10,123 nucleotides of DNA from Planctomycetota bacterium (GCA_021160785.1 JAGHBX010000033.1:1-10123), one strand, 5' to 3'; counted from the first letter of the stretch, positions 1-6,127 are shown. Translations and numbers: made by a program. Notes: generated by a model not told the origin, from the letters alone.

Positions 1-420
1 GCTGCTGTCGCCTTTGGTGCTACTGACCTTGATCGCCGGATTGACCGGCCGATTGGAGGCATTCTTAATCTTCATTGGTTTGGCGTCAATGGAGTAATGA
101 GGCATGTAGTCGAGAATCTTCAGCGAGCAGTCGGTTTCGGGAATCGAGAGGCTCTGCCCTTTCTGGATAACAAACTGAAGAGGCTTTTTCGCCTTGTCCG
201 ACCAGACCGACAGTATCCCCACGGCCTTGCCCTGGGCCAATTGCTTCAACATCTCTTCGAGTTTCTTCGGGTCGTAAATCTCGACGAGCTTGATAGCGCC
301 GGCGCTTGAAGTAATACCACGTTTCCTGGCGTCGCCGACTGAAAGAAACAATGTTCCAACAACAAGAATAACCACACATATCCGTAGTCGGTACGGCTTT
401 AATCTGATAATACTCTGCAT
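1..420 (-). CDS. Membrane-anchored periplasmic protein, ResB-like segment (partial, 3' end outside window)
   Basis: An open frame of 140 codons runs from ATG at 420 to the left edge without a stop, so the C-terminus is missing. Residues about 12-28 are one hydrophobic helix, either a signal peptide or an anchor, and the rest is soluble and lysine-rich. Residues 91-131 read as a short beta-rich stretch with SLKILDYMPHYSID followed by NASNRPVNPAIKV. That combination (acidic/aromatic strand, then S/N-x-x-P-x-NPA-x-x-V) resembles the periplasmic part of ResB/Ccs1 cytochrome c maturation proteins. The usual three N-terminal helices of ResB are absent before it. The start codon lies 9 bp after the stop of the multihaem cytochrome gene, with a GGCGAAG-type ribosome site, so the two are almost certainly co-transcribed. 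A role in cytochrome c assembly or in the same electron-transfer complex is inferred. The reading frame is secure and the family call is moderate. Confidence 0.6.
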   Translation of the reverse strand, partial: MQSIIRLKPYRLRICVVILVVGTLFLSVGDARKRGITSSAGAIKLVEIYDPKKLEEMLKQLAQGKAVGILSVWSDKAKKPLQFVIQKGQSLSIPETDCSLKILDYMPHYSIDAKPMKIKNASNRPVNPAIKVSSTKGDSS

Positions 421-429
421 AACTTCGCC

Positions 430-1818
430 TTACTGTATCTGGTTAATGATACCGTTTGCTTTCAAGAGAAGCGCCTCGGTGTACTTGAGATTGTGCACGC
501 CCCAACTGCCGTCGGCGGCCACCGTATCCAGAAGCGTCTGCACCTGTTTTGCAGCCCCACTCAACTCTTTGGCTTTGACCTCATCATCTTCAACTGCGAT
601 TTGTTCGCGCAGTTTTTCGAGCTTGCCGCTGGTGCGAGCATACAGTTTCTTCGTCTGATTCTGCCAGAACGGTATGAGCTTTTCACCGGTGCCTTTTTCG
701 TGGCATTTATCGCAGGCGGCGGGTAATGCTTTGGCTACCGTGCCGATACTTACAATGCTGCTGTCGCCGTTGATAGGCACTTTACCGATGTGGCAATCCG
801 AACATTTCACATGCGTCAAATACATAGGACCCAGAATCTTGTCGCTGCCGGCGCCCATTGGATCTTGCTCGGCGCCGTAGAAGCTGCTTTGAATGTTATG
901 TGTGTCGCTATGGCACTCGGTGCATTCCATCATGGCCGACACAGAAACGCCGCCGGTACGGGCGTGTGCGACCTTGCCGTGGCAGGCAAAACACTCGACC
1001 TTTTCATCGCCGCCGTGCAGCCTGTGCAATTCGACGGAGTCGATTTCTTCATGAGATGCAGAAAAAGAATGGCACATCAGGCAGACATTCTCGTCTATAG
1101 TGCTGTCCTTTTCGATCTGGCCCTTGTGGCATGAATCGTTGCAGTTGGCGTGATATGAAACAAACTCAGCGTGATTGACCTCGACCATGCCGCGTTTGAT
1201 CACTTTGTCGGGGACTTCGTGGCAACTGCGACAATCGGTCTGCACAAGTCTTTTGTCCGTTTCTTTGGCCTTGAGGAAATGACATGTAAAACACATATCG
1301 GTATTAACGCTGAAGTGCTCGTCCCCCTCGAAATGACTGTGGCAGAGGCCGCATGTGATCTCTATGCCGTCAACCGTTTTGGAAATGTGATCGGCATGGG
1401 TAAACTTGATTCCCTTAAAATCAATCTCAACATCGGCGACTTTCTCAGCGACATGACATCCAGACCTCAGACAAGAGGCGTCAGGGACAAAGCCGTTGGC
1501 CTTGGTCCCGACCCGGCCGACCAGGCAGTCCACCGTCTGGGCCAGACCGTTGATCTTCGCTTTGGCGTAATTCAACAGACCCGGCTGAGTGTGGCACTTG
1601 AGGCAACCTACCTCATTATGGGACGATGCCTCCCAACTGTCGTAATACTCGTTCATAATGTGGCACGAATTGCAGAAACTCGGCGTACCGGTCACCTCAA
1701 TTCCCACAAACATAAACAACGCCAGCACCACCACCACAAGCAGTATACGCACACGCCAGTTCATGCGTTTGAGAACACTCCACCCAAATCCGAAAACACT
1801 TTTCATCTTCTTTAACAT
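430..1818 (-). CDS. NapC/NrfH-like membrane-anchored multihaem cytochrome c (12 potential haem sites)
   Basis: This 462-residue protein has one N-terminal membrane helix (about 23-41) and a periplasmic multihaem region. Haem motifs start at C49, C72, C156, C176, C196, C246, C276, C299, C339 and C369 (all CxxCH), plus an expanded CX4CH at C116-H122 and a CX3CH at C226-H231. The first motif reads CNSCHIM, matching the CxxCHxM of NrfH, where the Met is a haem ligand near the quinol site. The following W-x-x-S-x-H-x-x-V-x-C-L-K-C-H stretch also fits NapC/NirT. Residues about 380-462 lack haem motifs and look helical, ending in GVHNLKYTEALLLKA, a His-Asn-Tyr pattern seen near the C-terminus of other multihaem cytochromes. 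The likely role is to take electrons from menaquinol and pass them into a periplasmic or outer-membrane acceptor chain. The terminal acceptor cannot be told. It sits 70 bp after the sensor kinase gene and 9 bp before the ResB-like gene. The ribosome site before ATG 1818 is weak. Confidence 0.9.
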   Translation of the reverse strand: MLKKMKSVFGFGWSVLKRMNWRVRILLVVVVLALFMFVGIEVTGTPSFCNSCHIMNEYYDSWEASSHNEVGCLKCHTQPGLLNYAKAKINGLAQTVDCLVGRVGTKANGFVPDASCLRSGCHVAEKVADVEIDFKGIKFTHADHISKTVDGIEITCGLCHSHFEGDEHFSVNTDMCFTCHFLKAKETDKRLVQTDCRSCHEVPDKVIKRGMVEVNHAEFVSYHANCNDSCHKGQIEKDSTIDENVCLMCHSFSASHEEIDSVELHRLHGGDEKVECFACHGKVAHARTGGVSVSAMMECTECHSDTHNIQSSFYGAEQDPMGAGSDKILGPMYLTHVKCSDCHIGKVPINGDSSIVSIGTVAKALPAACDKCHEKGTGEKLIPFWQNQTKKLYARTSGKLEKLREQIAVEDDEVKAKELSGAAKQVQTLLDTVAADGSWGVHNLKYTEALLLKANGIINQIQ

Positions 1819-1839
1819 CGCACCAGTCTTTAGATTACA

Positions 1840-1845
1840 ATTATA
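1840..1845 (-). promoter_or_regulatory. Possible internal -10 element ahead of the multihaem cytochrome gene
   Basis: A perfect TATAAT lies in the 70-bp gap between kinase and cytochrome, with its downstream end about 21 nt before the cytochrome ATG. No convincing -35 box is found 16-18 bp upstream. It could allow the cytochrome to be expressed apart from the two-component genes, but an AT-rich gap can produce this by chance. Confidence 0.2.
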
Positions 1846-1888
1846 TTAGACTATATCGCAATATCGGTTAAATCATCCTCCGGGTTAA

Positions 1889-3235
1889 TCAGCAATGCCT
1901 CCCTGTTATGGGCAGTGTCAGCTTGAATATGCTGCCCTCGCCCTGCGTACTTTCTACCCAAATACTCCCGTTATGCCGCTCGACAATCTGTTTAGCGATC
2001 GACAGTCCCAGACCTGTGCCGTCGCGTTCGGTCTTTTTGGCTTTGGCGCCGCGGAAAAACTCATCGAATACACGCGGTATCTCGTCAGCAGGTATCCCGA
2101 TGCCGGTATCTTTAACCTCTATCTGCACACAATCGCCTTTATCGACAGCACTAATCTCAACGGCGCCTTTCTCCGGTGTATATTTGATCGCATTGAGCAG
2201 AACATTCACAATCACTTCTTCGATTGAAAACTTGTTTCCCACGATCTTGTCGACCGAAGGCCCCACCGCTGTCGTTAGCACTATCGACTTGTTCTGGGCC
2301 CTGGACTCGACGGAGGAAACGGCATCGGCGATTGTCTCCGTCAGCGAGAACTCGTGGACCTCGAGTTTGTCGCTCAGGCGCATCTGCGTCAGTCGCAGCA
2401 GAGTCCTGACAAAATTCGCCAAGGTTGCAGTTCGCTTTTGAGCACGTCCGACAAAATCGCTCTGGCGTTCGTTCAGCGGGCCCAACGTTCGGTTGACAAC
2501 CACCTCAAGGCAACTCTGTATCGCCGCAAGGTGCCCCTTGATGTCATGCGTAACACGCGAAACGTACTCGTCCTTGACCTTGTCTTTTTCCTTGAGCTGA
2601 ATATTCGCCTGCCAGTAAGCCTCTTCCTGATCTCGAAGCTGAGTCGATATCGAACTGGTCATATAAATGATCATAAAAAGCGTCGTGGTAAACACCGTAA
2701 CCATTACCACGATGAGACGCCTGTCTCCCATTATGCAATCCGGCAGCAATCCCTTGAGGCAGTAATGGTGAATGATGCCCTGGTGTTCGAGTAGTACGAG
2801 AAGAACCACAAGGCAGACGGCAAGCGCTGCCTGAAGGTAGCTCTCCCATGCCGGGAGCAATATGCTTGCTATCACCATATGGAAAACAAAATAAATCATA
2901 AACGGATTTTCCACACCTCCTGAAAAGTGCAACAGCACCGTCAGTAATATCAAATCCAGCGAAATCTGAACACTCACAATCCTGTGGACCGCACTGAAAA
3001 CCCTCTCTCCGTTGGGTTTCACCGCCCGGTTGAGCAGAATCAGAAAAACCGAATTATAAACCGTAAGAACGGCCGCAACGCAGTACAGCGCTATCTGATT
3101 GACGGATACTTGCAGTACCAGTACCCTGCCTGCAACGAAAGTAGCCAGGATCACTCCTATGATGGCTATCCATCGAATACGAATCAGCCAGTAGGCCCTT
3201 CTGACAAGCCTGGCGTTCCGCGGTATAGGTTCCAT
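1889..3235 (-). CDS. RegB/PrrB-like membrane sensor histidine kinase with GGxxNPF motif
   Basis: This 448-residue kinase has six predicted membrane helices (about 17-40, 48-68, 86-107, 112-128, 134-153, 174-196) and a cytoplasmic HisKA plus HATPase_c core. The phospho-acceptor is H230 in SRVTHDIKGHLAA. The N box is NVLLNAIKYTPEKG (N348), the G1 box DTGIGIP (from D376), the F box FDEFFR and the G2 box GTGLGLS (from G406), so the ATP site is complete. Residues 106-112 are GGVENPF, an exact match to the GGxxNPF signature that binds quinone in RegB. A charged RxRW near the first helix is also RegB-like. The redox cysteine of RegB has no obvious counterpart. Start choice: ATG at 3235 follows the regulator's stop (TAA 3239-3237) by one base, with AAGG six bases upstream. 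A TTG at 3250 would add five residues and is less likely. Translational coupling with the receiver gene is expected. The signal is probably quinone-pool redox state, by inference. Confidence 0.9.
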   Translation of the reverse strand: MEPIPRNARLVRRAYWLIRIRWIAIIGVILATFVAGRVLVLQVSVNQIALYCVAAVLTVYNSVFLILLNRAVKPNGERVFSAVHRIVSVQISLDLILLTVLLHFSGGVENPFMIYFVFHMVIASILLPAWESYLQAALAVCLVVLLVLLEHQGIIHHYCLKGLLPDCIMGDRRLIVVMVTVFTTTLFMIIYMTSSISTQLRDQEEAYWQANIQLKEKDKVKDEYVSRVTHDIKGHLAAIQSCLEVVVNRTLGPLNERQSDFVGRAQKRTATLANFVRTLLRLTQMRLSDKLEVHEFSLTETIADAVSSVESRAQNKSIVLTTAVGPSVDKIVGNKFSIEEVIVNVLLNAIKYTPEKGAVEISAVDKGDCVQIEVKDTGIGIPADEIPRVFDEFFRGAKAKKTERDGTGLGLSIAKQIVERHNGSIWVESTQGEGSIFKLTLPITGRHC

Positions 3236-3236
3236 T

Positions 3237-3632
3237 TTACGCCTTGGCAAGTAGTTTTTCGACCTCTGCGATCAGGACTTCCGCATCGACCGGTTTATCG
3301 AGAAAACCATCGACCGGCAGCCACGTCGGATCGCCCGCCGTTGACTTGAAGTCGATTCCGCTCTTGTCTTGGACACCCGTAAGCATCAGAATGGGAATAT
3401 CCTTAAACTCGGGCTCGCCCTTGATTTCCCTTGCCATCTCAAAGCCGTCCTGCCAGGTGTCCATCATCACATCAAGAATCACAAGATCGGGCGATTCGGC
3501 CTTGAACTTCTCCATCCCTTCGACGCGGTCCGAGGCCGTTACGACGCTGAACTGTTGGTCTTCCAGAATGGCCTTGGGCGAATCGGTGATGTCCGTATCA
3601 TCATCCACAATCAGGATCTTCACGCCTTCCAT
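3237..3632 (-). CDS. Single-domain response regulator (receiver only)
   Basis: The product is 131 residues, consisting of a CheY-like receiver and nothing else. The acidic pocket is D10-D11-D12, the phosphorylation site is D54 in VILDVMMD, the switch residue is T85 in ILMLTGV, and the conserved lysine is K113 in FLDKPV. The loop between T85 and K113 is longer than usual and contains GDPTWLPVDGF, a pattern I associate with a receiver subfamily common in anaerobes. There is no DNA-binding or enzymatic output domain, so it must act through a partner protein or in a phosphorelay. An AGAGGG ribosome site lies about 8 bases before the ATG. It is the first gene of the run regulator, kinase, cytochrome, ResB-like protein. 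Its stop nearly abuts the kinase ATG, making the kinase its natural phosphodonor. Confidence 0.9.
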   Translation of the reverse strand: MEGVKILIVDDDTDITDSPKAILEDQQFSVVTASDRVEGMEKFKAESPDLVILDVMMDTWQDGFEMAREIKGEPEFKDIPILMLTGVQDKSGIDFKSTAGDPTWLPVDGFLDKPVDAEVLIAEVEKLLAKA

Positions 3633-3698
3633 ATTCTGCCCTCTTTAAAAATAGAGAATGACAAGCCAATTCAAATTCAAAACACAAACCCATTTAGC

Positions 3699-3726
3699 AT
3701 TATAAGGATTGGGCCGGGGTATTCAA
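3699..3726 (-). promoter_or_regulatory. Candidate sigma-70 promoter of the regulator-kinase-cytochrome operon
   Basis: Read on the minus strand, TTGAAT (3726-3721) and a perfect TATAAT (3704-3699) are separated by 16 bp, upstream of the response regulator. Transcription would begin near 3692, leaving a leader of about 60 nt before ATG 3632. The 247-bp gap 3633-3879 holds no convincing gene. Confidence 0.5.
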
Positions 3727-3784
3727 CCCTGTAAGGCCATGCCCATACCGCTGTGGGGCGAAAAGCAGCCTTCTTTCTCATTTT

Positions 3785-3831
3785 CGAGAACATCTCTCGC
3801 GGAAAACAACTCTTTGCCCGAGCATTCTCGG
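3785..3831. other. Two short inverted repeats downstream of the siroheme decarboxylase gene
   Basis: CGAGA (3785-3789) pairs with TCTCG (3795-3799) around a 5-nt loop, and CCGAG (3818-3822) pairs with CTCGG (3827-3831) around a 4-nt loop. They lie 49-95 nt past the decarboxylase stop in the minus direction. No T-run follows either stem, so they are not clear intrinsic terminators. They may be weak 3' structures or chance. Confidence 0.2.
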
Positions 3832-3879
3832 CGCTTGCCGGTATTTGAAAAAGACCGTGCAGCACCACACGATATCGGC

Positions 3880-4347
3880 TTATTTTTGCGTCTTTGCGGC
3901 GTTGAAACGTGCATCAAGTTTGAACAGAATTTCGACCGGCAGATTTAGAATATCGTCTGAATCCAACGACAAGTGCAGGCGTATTTCCTCCAGTATCTCC
4001 GCGATCCTTGCCTCATTGGCGGCAATAAGCGTAAACCAGATATTGAACTCGCTATTTCTAAGATAGCTGTGTGTAACCTCTGGGTAAGCTGAAATCGCCG
4101 CCGAGGCAGAGTCAATATCGCCATCTGCGACCCGGACCGCCGCTAAAGTGCTTCTATAGCCTAACTTACGGGAATCGAGGCTGGCCCCGAGGCGACGTAT
4201 CGCACCCGTGTCAACGAGCGCACGGACCCGCTTGAAGACTTCCTCCACGCCGGTGCCGACCTTTTCTGCGATCACTTTGTACGGTTCCTGGCTGAGCGGA
4301 AAATCGTGCTGAAGGGCCGCAAGAACCTTTCTGTCCATGTCATCCAT
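3880..4347 (-). CDS. Siroheme decarboxylase subunit, AhbA/AhbB family (Lrp/AsnC-like fold)
   Basis: The product is 155 residues. Residues 5-55 form an AsnC-type helix-turn-helix (DRKVLAALQHDFPLS, then PYKVIAEKVG, VFKRVRALVDTGAIRRLGA), followed by an alpha-beta RAM-like half. The pattern SRKLGYRSTLAAVRV, PEVTHSYLRN (91-98), FNIWFTLIA (101-109) and LPVEILFKLDARF (136-148) is the hallmark of AhbA/AhbB and the related NirDLGH proteins, not of amino-acid-sensing Lrp regulators. The enzyme removes two acetate carboxyl groups from siroheme to give 12,18-didecarboxysiroheme in the alternative haem pathway. AhbA and AhbB normally act as a heterodimer. Only one is visible here and I cannot decide which. 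Start choice: GAGG precedes ATG 4347 by 7 bases, whereas ATG 4353 would leave almost no spacing, so 4347 is preferred (two residues shorter). It is divergent from cobA-hemD, which makes the precursor of its substrate. Confidence 0.85.
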   Translation of the reverse strand: MDDMDRKVLAALQHDFPLSQEPYKVIAEKVGTGVEEVFKRVRALVDTGAIRRLGASLDSRKLGYRSTLAAVRVADGDIDSASAAISAYPEVTHSYLRNSEFNIWFTLIAANEARIAEILEEIRLHLSLDSDDILNLPVEILFKLDARFNAAKTQK

Positions 4348-4395
4348 TGTCATACCTCTCTGTAATATCGGCAGATAGGGAAAAAACTGTAGGCT

Positions 4396-4424
4396 AAACT
4401 ACTTGCTCCAGGCTGGCCTGTCAA
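4396..4424 (-). promoter_or_regulatory. Candidate promoter for the siroheme decarboxylase gene
   Basis: On the minus strand a perfect TTGACA (4424-4419) is followed after 17 bp by TAGTTT (4401-4396), a weak -10. Transcription would begin near 4390, about 40 nt before the preferred ATG. Confidence 0.45.
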
Positions 4425-4432
4425 GCCCGGAT

Positions 4433-4451
4433 GTTGCGACGCTGCAGCAAC
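4433..4451. promoter_or_regulatory. Inverted repeat between the divergent haem-gene promoters
   Basis: GTTGC (4433-4437) and GCAAC (4447-4451) are exact inverted arms around 9 bp, with the palindrome GCTGCAGC (4441-4448) partly inside. It lies between the two outward-facing -35 boxes (4419-4424 and 4470-4475), where a shared regulator could bind. No known operator is matched. Confidence 0.25.
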
Positions 4452-4469
4452 GATTAAGGGCATTTTTGA

Positions 4470-4498
4470 TTGACCGTGAGCCAGAAAGGAGGTATATA
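4470..4498 (+). promoter_or_regulatory. Candidate promoter for cobA-hemD
   Basis: TTGACC (4470-4475) and TATATA (4493-4498) are spaced by exactly 17 bp, matching five and four of six consensus bases. Transcription would begin near 4505, giving a leader of about 143 nt. The spacer contains AAAGGAGG, which instead reads as a perfect ribosome site for a short frame starting at 4498. The two readings are mutually exclusive unless another promoter lies upstream. Confidence 0.45.
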
Positions 4499-4605
4499 TG
4501 GTGAAATACCGGTTAAGATACCGGCCTGTCTCGCCGTATCAAGTAATGGAACAGGTTTGTTTGCGTGCCTGTTGTGGCAATATTCTCATTTTTGGGAATT
4601 TGTAA
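4498..4605 (+). CDS. Possible 35-residue small ORF with strong ribosome site, upstream of cobA-hemD
   Basis: AAAGGAGG (4485-4492) is an almost complete anti-Shine-Dalgarno match, five bases before ATG 4498. The frame encodes 35 residues, basic at the start (MVKYRLRYRPVSPY) with a cysteine cluster CLRACC and a hydrophobic end, stopping at TAA 4603-4605, 42 bp before cobA-hemD. The first 10 codons contain a direct repeat ATACCGG (4506-4512, 4518-4524). It could be a leader peptide or small protein. Against it, the same bases form a plausible promoter for cobA-hemD, and I recognise no family. Confidence 0.2.
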   Translation: MVKYRLRYRPVSPYQVMEQVCLRACCGNILIFGNL

Positions 4606-4647
4606 ATTTTTTAATTTTTTCCCAGTGGTTTCTGACAAAGGAAGATT

Positions 4648-6039
4648 ATGCCGGACGGAAAAGTATATCTGGTGGGCGCAGGCCCCGGCGACATGGAATT
4701 GATCACACTGAAAGGCTCGCGTCTGATCGCCGAAGCTGATGTTATTCTCTATGATCATCTGTTGAGTATGGAGCTTCTAAACCATGCCAAAGAAGGCGCA
4801 GAAATTGTCTCCGTCGGCAAGTTTGCAGGCAAACACACCCTGCCGCAGGAACAGATCAATCAACTGCTCGTCGACAGTGCCAAAGAAGGCAAGATGGTCG
4901 TCAGGCTAAAGGGCGGCGATTGCTATCTGTTCGGCAGGGGCGGTGAAGAAGTCGAGGCCTGCTGTGAAGCGGGCGTGGAGTTTGAAGTTGTCCCCGGTGT
5001 AACCAGCGCTCTTGCCGCGCCTGCCTATGCCGGCATTCCGCCCACCCATCGCGACTGCACCTCCAACGTCGCCGTCGTAACGGGTCATCGCAAGAAAGGC
5101 GACGACCGACCCATCGACATACCGAAAGCCGGCACGGTTATCTTCCTGATGTCCGTCGGCAACATTGCCAACATCGTCAAGTCGCTTTGCGGCGCAGGCT
5201 GGTCCGATGATACGCCCATCGCCGCAGTCGAACACGGCACGTGGTATGACCAGCGCGTCATCAAGGGAACACTTGCCGACTTCCTTGACATCGCTGAAAA
5301 GTCAGTCCTGAGAACACCGGCGATTTTTATTGTCGGCAAAGTAGTCGAGTTGCAGGACAAACTCGACTGGTTTTCCAAACGCCCCAACGTACTCGTCCTG
5401 GGCAACCACCCGCAGCGATACAGGCATCTTGGCAATATCGTGCATCGGCGGATCATCGATTGTGTTGCGGTTGACGACTACACCGAAGCCGACGCCGTTT
5501 TCAAGGATATCGAACAGTTCAACTGGATTGTGTTTACCAGCGTAAACGGCGCAAAGCATCTCTTCCGCAGGCTGTCGAAAATGGGCAAAGACGCGAGATC
5601 GCTTGCCGGCGCAAAGATCGGCGCCATCGGAAAGACAACCGCCGCACGGCTAAACGAATACGGAATCATCGCAGATCTCATTCCACAAACCGAATCCAGC
5701 ACCGGCCTGCTCGAAGAGTTCGCCAAACTCGTTATCGGCGGACAGAAAGTCCTCCTGCCCCAGGCCGAGATTTCCTCAAAGGAGCTGCCCGACGGCCTCA
5801 CAGCCGCAGGCGCGCAGGTAACAGCAGTGTCCGTGTACAAAACGGTCGAGATCGAGCCGGGCGATGTGGACTTTGACTACATCGATATCGTGCTGTTCAC
5901 CAGCGGATCGACGGTGCGAGCCTTCGTAAACAAATTCGGCAAGTTGCCGCCGAACACAAAAGCGATTGCATTGGGAATCCCGACGCAGAACGTGGCCAAG
6001 GAACACGGCATTGACGCGGAAGTAATAGCCCAACCATGA
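4648..6039 (+). CDS. cobA-hemD: Uroporphyrinogen-III C-methyltransferase / uroporphyrinogen-III synthase fusion (CobA-HemD)
   Basis: The 463-residue protein has two domains. Residues 1-240 are a SUMT/CobA methyltransferase: VYLVGAGPGD (6-15), VVRLKGGD (84-91) with YLFGRGGEE, and VVPGVTSALAAPAYAGIPPTHR (114-135, quoted in part as PGVTSALA). These form the SAM and substrate site that converts uroporphyrinogen III to precorrin-2. Residues about 245-463 are a HemD-type synthase that closes hydroxymethylbilane to uroporphyrinogen III. It shows the two-lobed pattern with FTSVNGAKHLF (296-306), IGAIGKTTAARL (324-335), VLLPQAEISSKELPDGL (368-384) and FTSGSTVRAF (417-426). One polypeptide thus performs two consecutive steps towards siroheme, cobalamin and Ahb-type haem. 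AAAGGAAG (4637-4644) is the ribosome site. No precorrin-2 dehydrogenase/ferrochelatase is fused or adjacent. The divergent partner is the siroheme decarboxylase. Confidence 0.95.
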   Translation: MPDGKVYLVGAGPGDMELITLKGSRLIAEADVILYDHLLSMELLNHAKEGAEIVSVGKFAGKHTLPQEQINQLLVDSAKEGKMVVRLKGGDCYLFGRGGEEVEACCEAGVEFEVVPGVTSALAAPAYAGIPPTHRDCTSNVAVVTGHRKKGDDRPIDIPKAGTVIFLMSVGNIANIVKSLCGAGWSDDTPIAAVEHGTWYDQRVIKGTLADFLDIAEKSVLRTPAIFIVGKVVELQDKLDWFSKRPNVLVLGNHPQRYRHLGNIVHRRIIDCVAVDDYTEADAVFKDIEQFNWIVFTSVNGAKHLFRRLSKMGKDARSLAGAKIGAIGKTTAARLNEYGIIADLIPQTESSTGLLEEFAKLVIGGQKVLLPQAEISSKELPDGLTAAGAQVTAVSVYKTVEIEPGDVDFDYIDIVLFTSGSTVRAFVNKFGKLPPNTKAIALGIPTQNVAKEHGIDAEVIAQP

Positions 6040-6041
6040 TA

Positions 6042-6090
6042 GTGGCATGGGCATCTTGCCCATGATACACGGGCAGGATGCCCGTGCCAC
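6042..6090. repeat. 49-bp palindromic intergenic element between convergent genes
   Basis: GTGGCA (6042-6047) pairs with TGCCAC (6085-6090), GGGCATC (6049-6055) with GATGCCC (6077-6083), and TGCCC (6057-6061) with GGGCA (6071-6075). That leaves a 9-nt loop and two T/G positions. In a plus-strand transcript both mismatches become U-G wobbles, giving 20 continuous pairs. In a minus-strand transcript they become A/C mismatches. It starts 3 bp after the cobA-hemD stop and lies 38 bp from the GH57 stop. No T-run follows, so it is a transcript-end structure or mobile palindrome (REP/MITE-like) rather than a classical terminator. GGGCA/TGCCC palindromes of this style recur in planctomycete genomes, to my recollection. 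Confidence 0.75.
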
Positions 6091-6127
6091 ATTTGGCTAA
6101 AATGTCACCAATTCTGCAAAAGTCTTG

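Noticed and set aside
86..379. 97-codon minus-strand frame at the left end
   Set aside because: The adjacent minus frame starting at 420 is open to the edge, begins 9 bp after the cytochrome stop and encodes a sensible membrane-anchored protein.
1171..1815. 214-codon plus-strand open frame
   Set aside because: It is antisense to the haem-binding half of the cytochrome gene and has no domain pattern or ribosome site. The minus frame has 12 haem motifs.
3236..3250. TTG at 3250 as the kinase start
   Set aside because: The ATG at 3235 is one base after the regulator stop with AAGG correctly spaced. The TTG would add only five residues inside the regulator gene.
3677..3868. 63-codon minus-strand frame between the decarboxylase and regulator genes
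   Set aside because: It lacks a ribosome site, overlaps the likely operon promoter and has no recognisable composition.
3880..4347. Lrp/AsnC transcription regulator
   Set aside because: The fold is shared, but the VTHSYLR, FNIWFT and LPVEILFKL patterns and the adjacent cobA-hemD point to siroheme decarboxylase.
4470..4739. 89-codon plus-strand frame starting at TTG and running into cobA-hemD
   Set aside because: It uses a rare start with no ribosome site and overlaps the cobA-hemD coding region out of frame.
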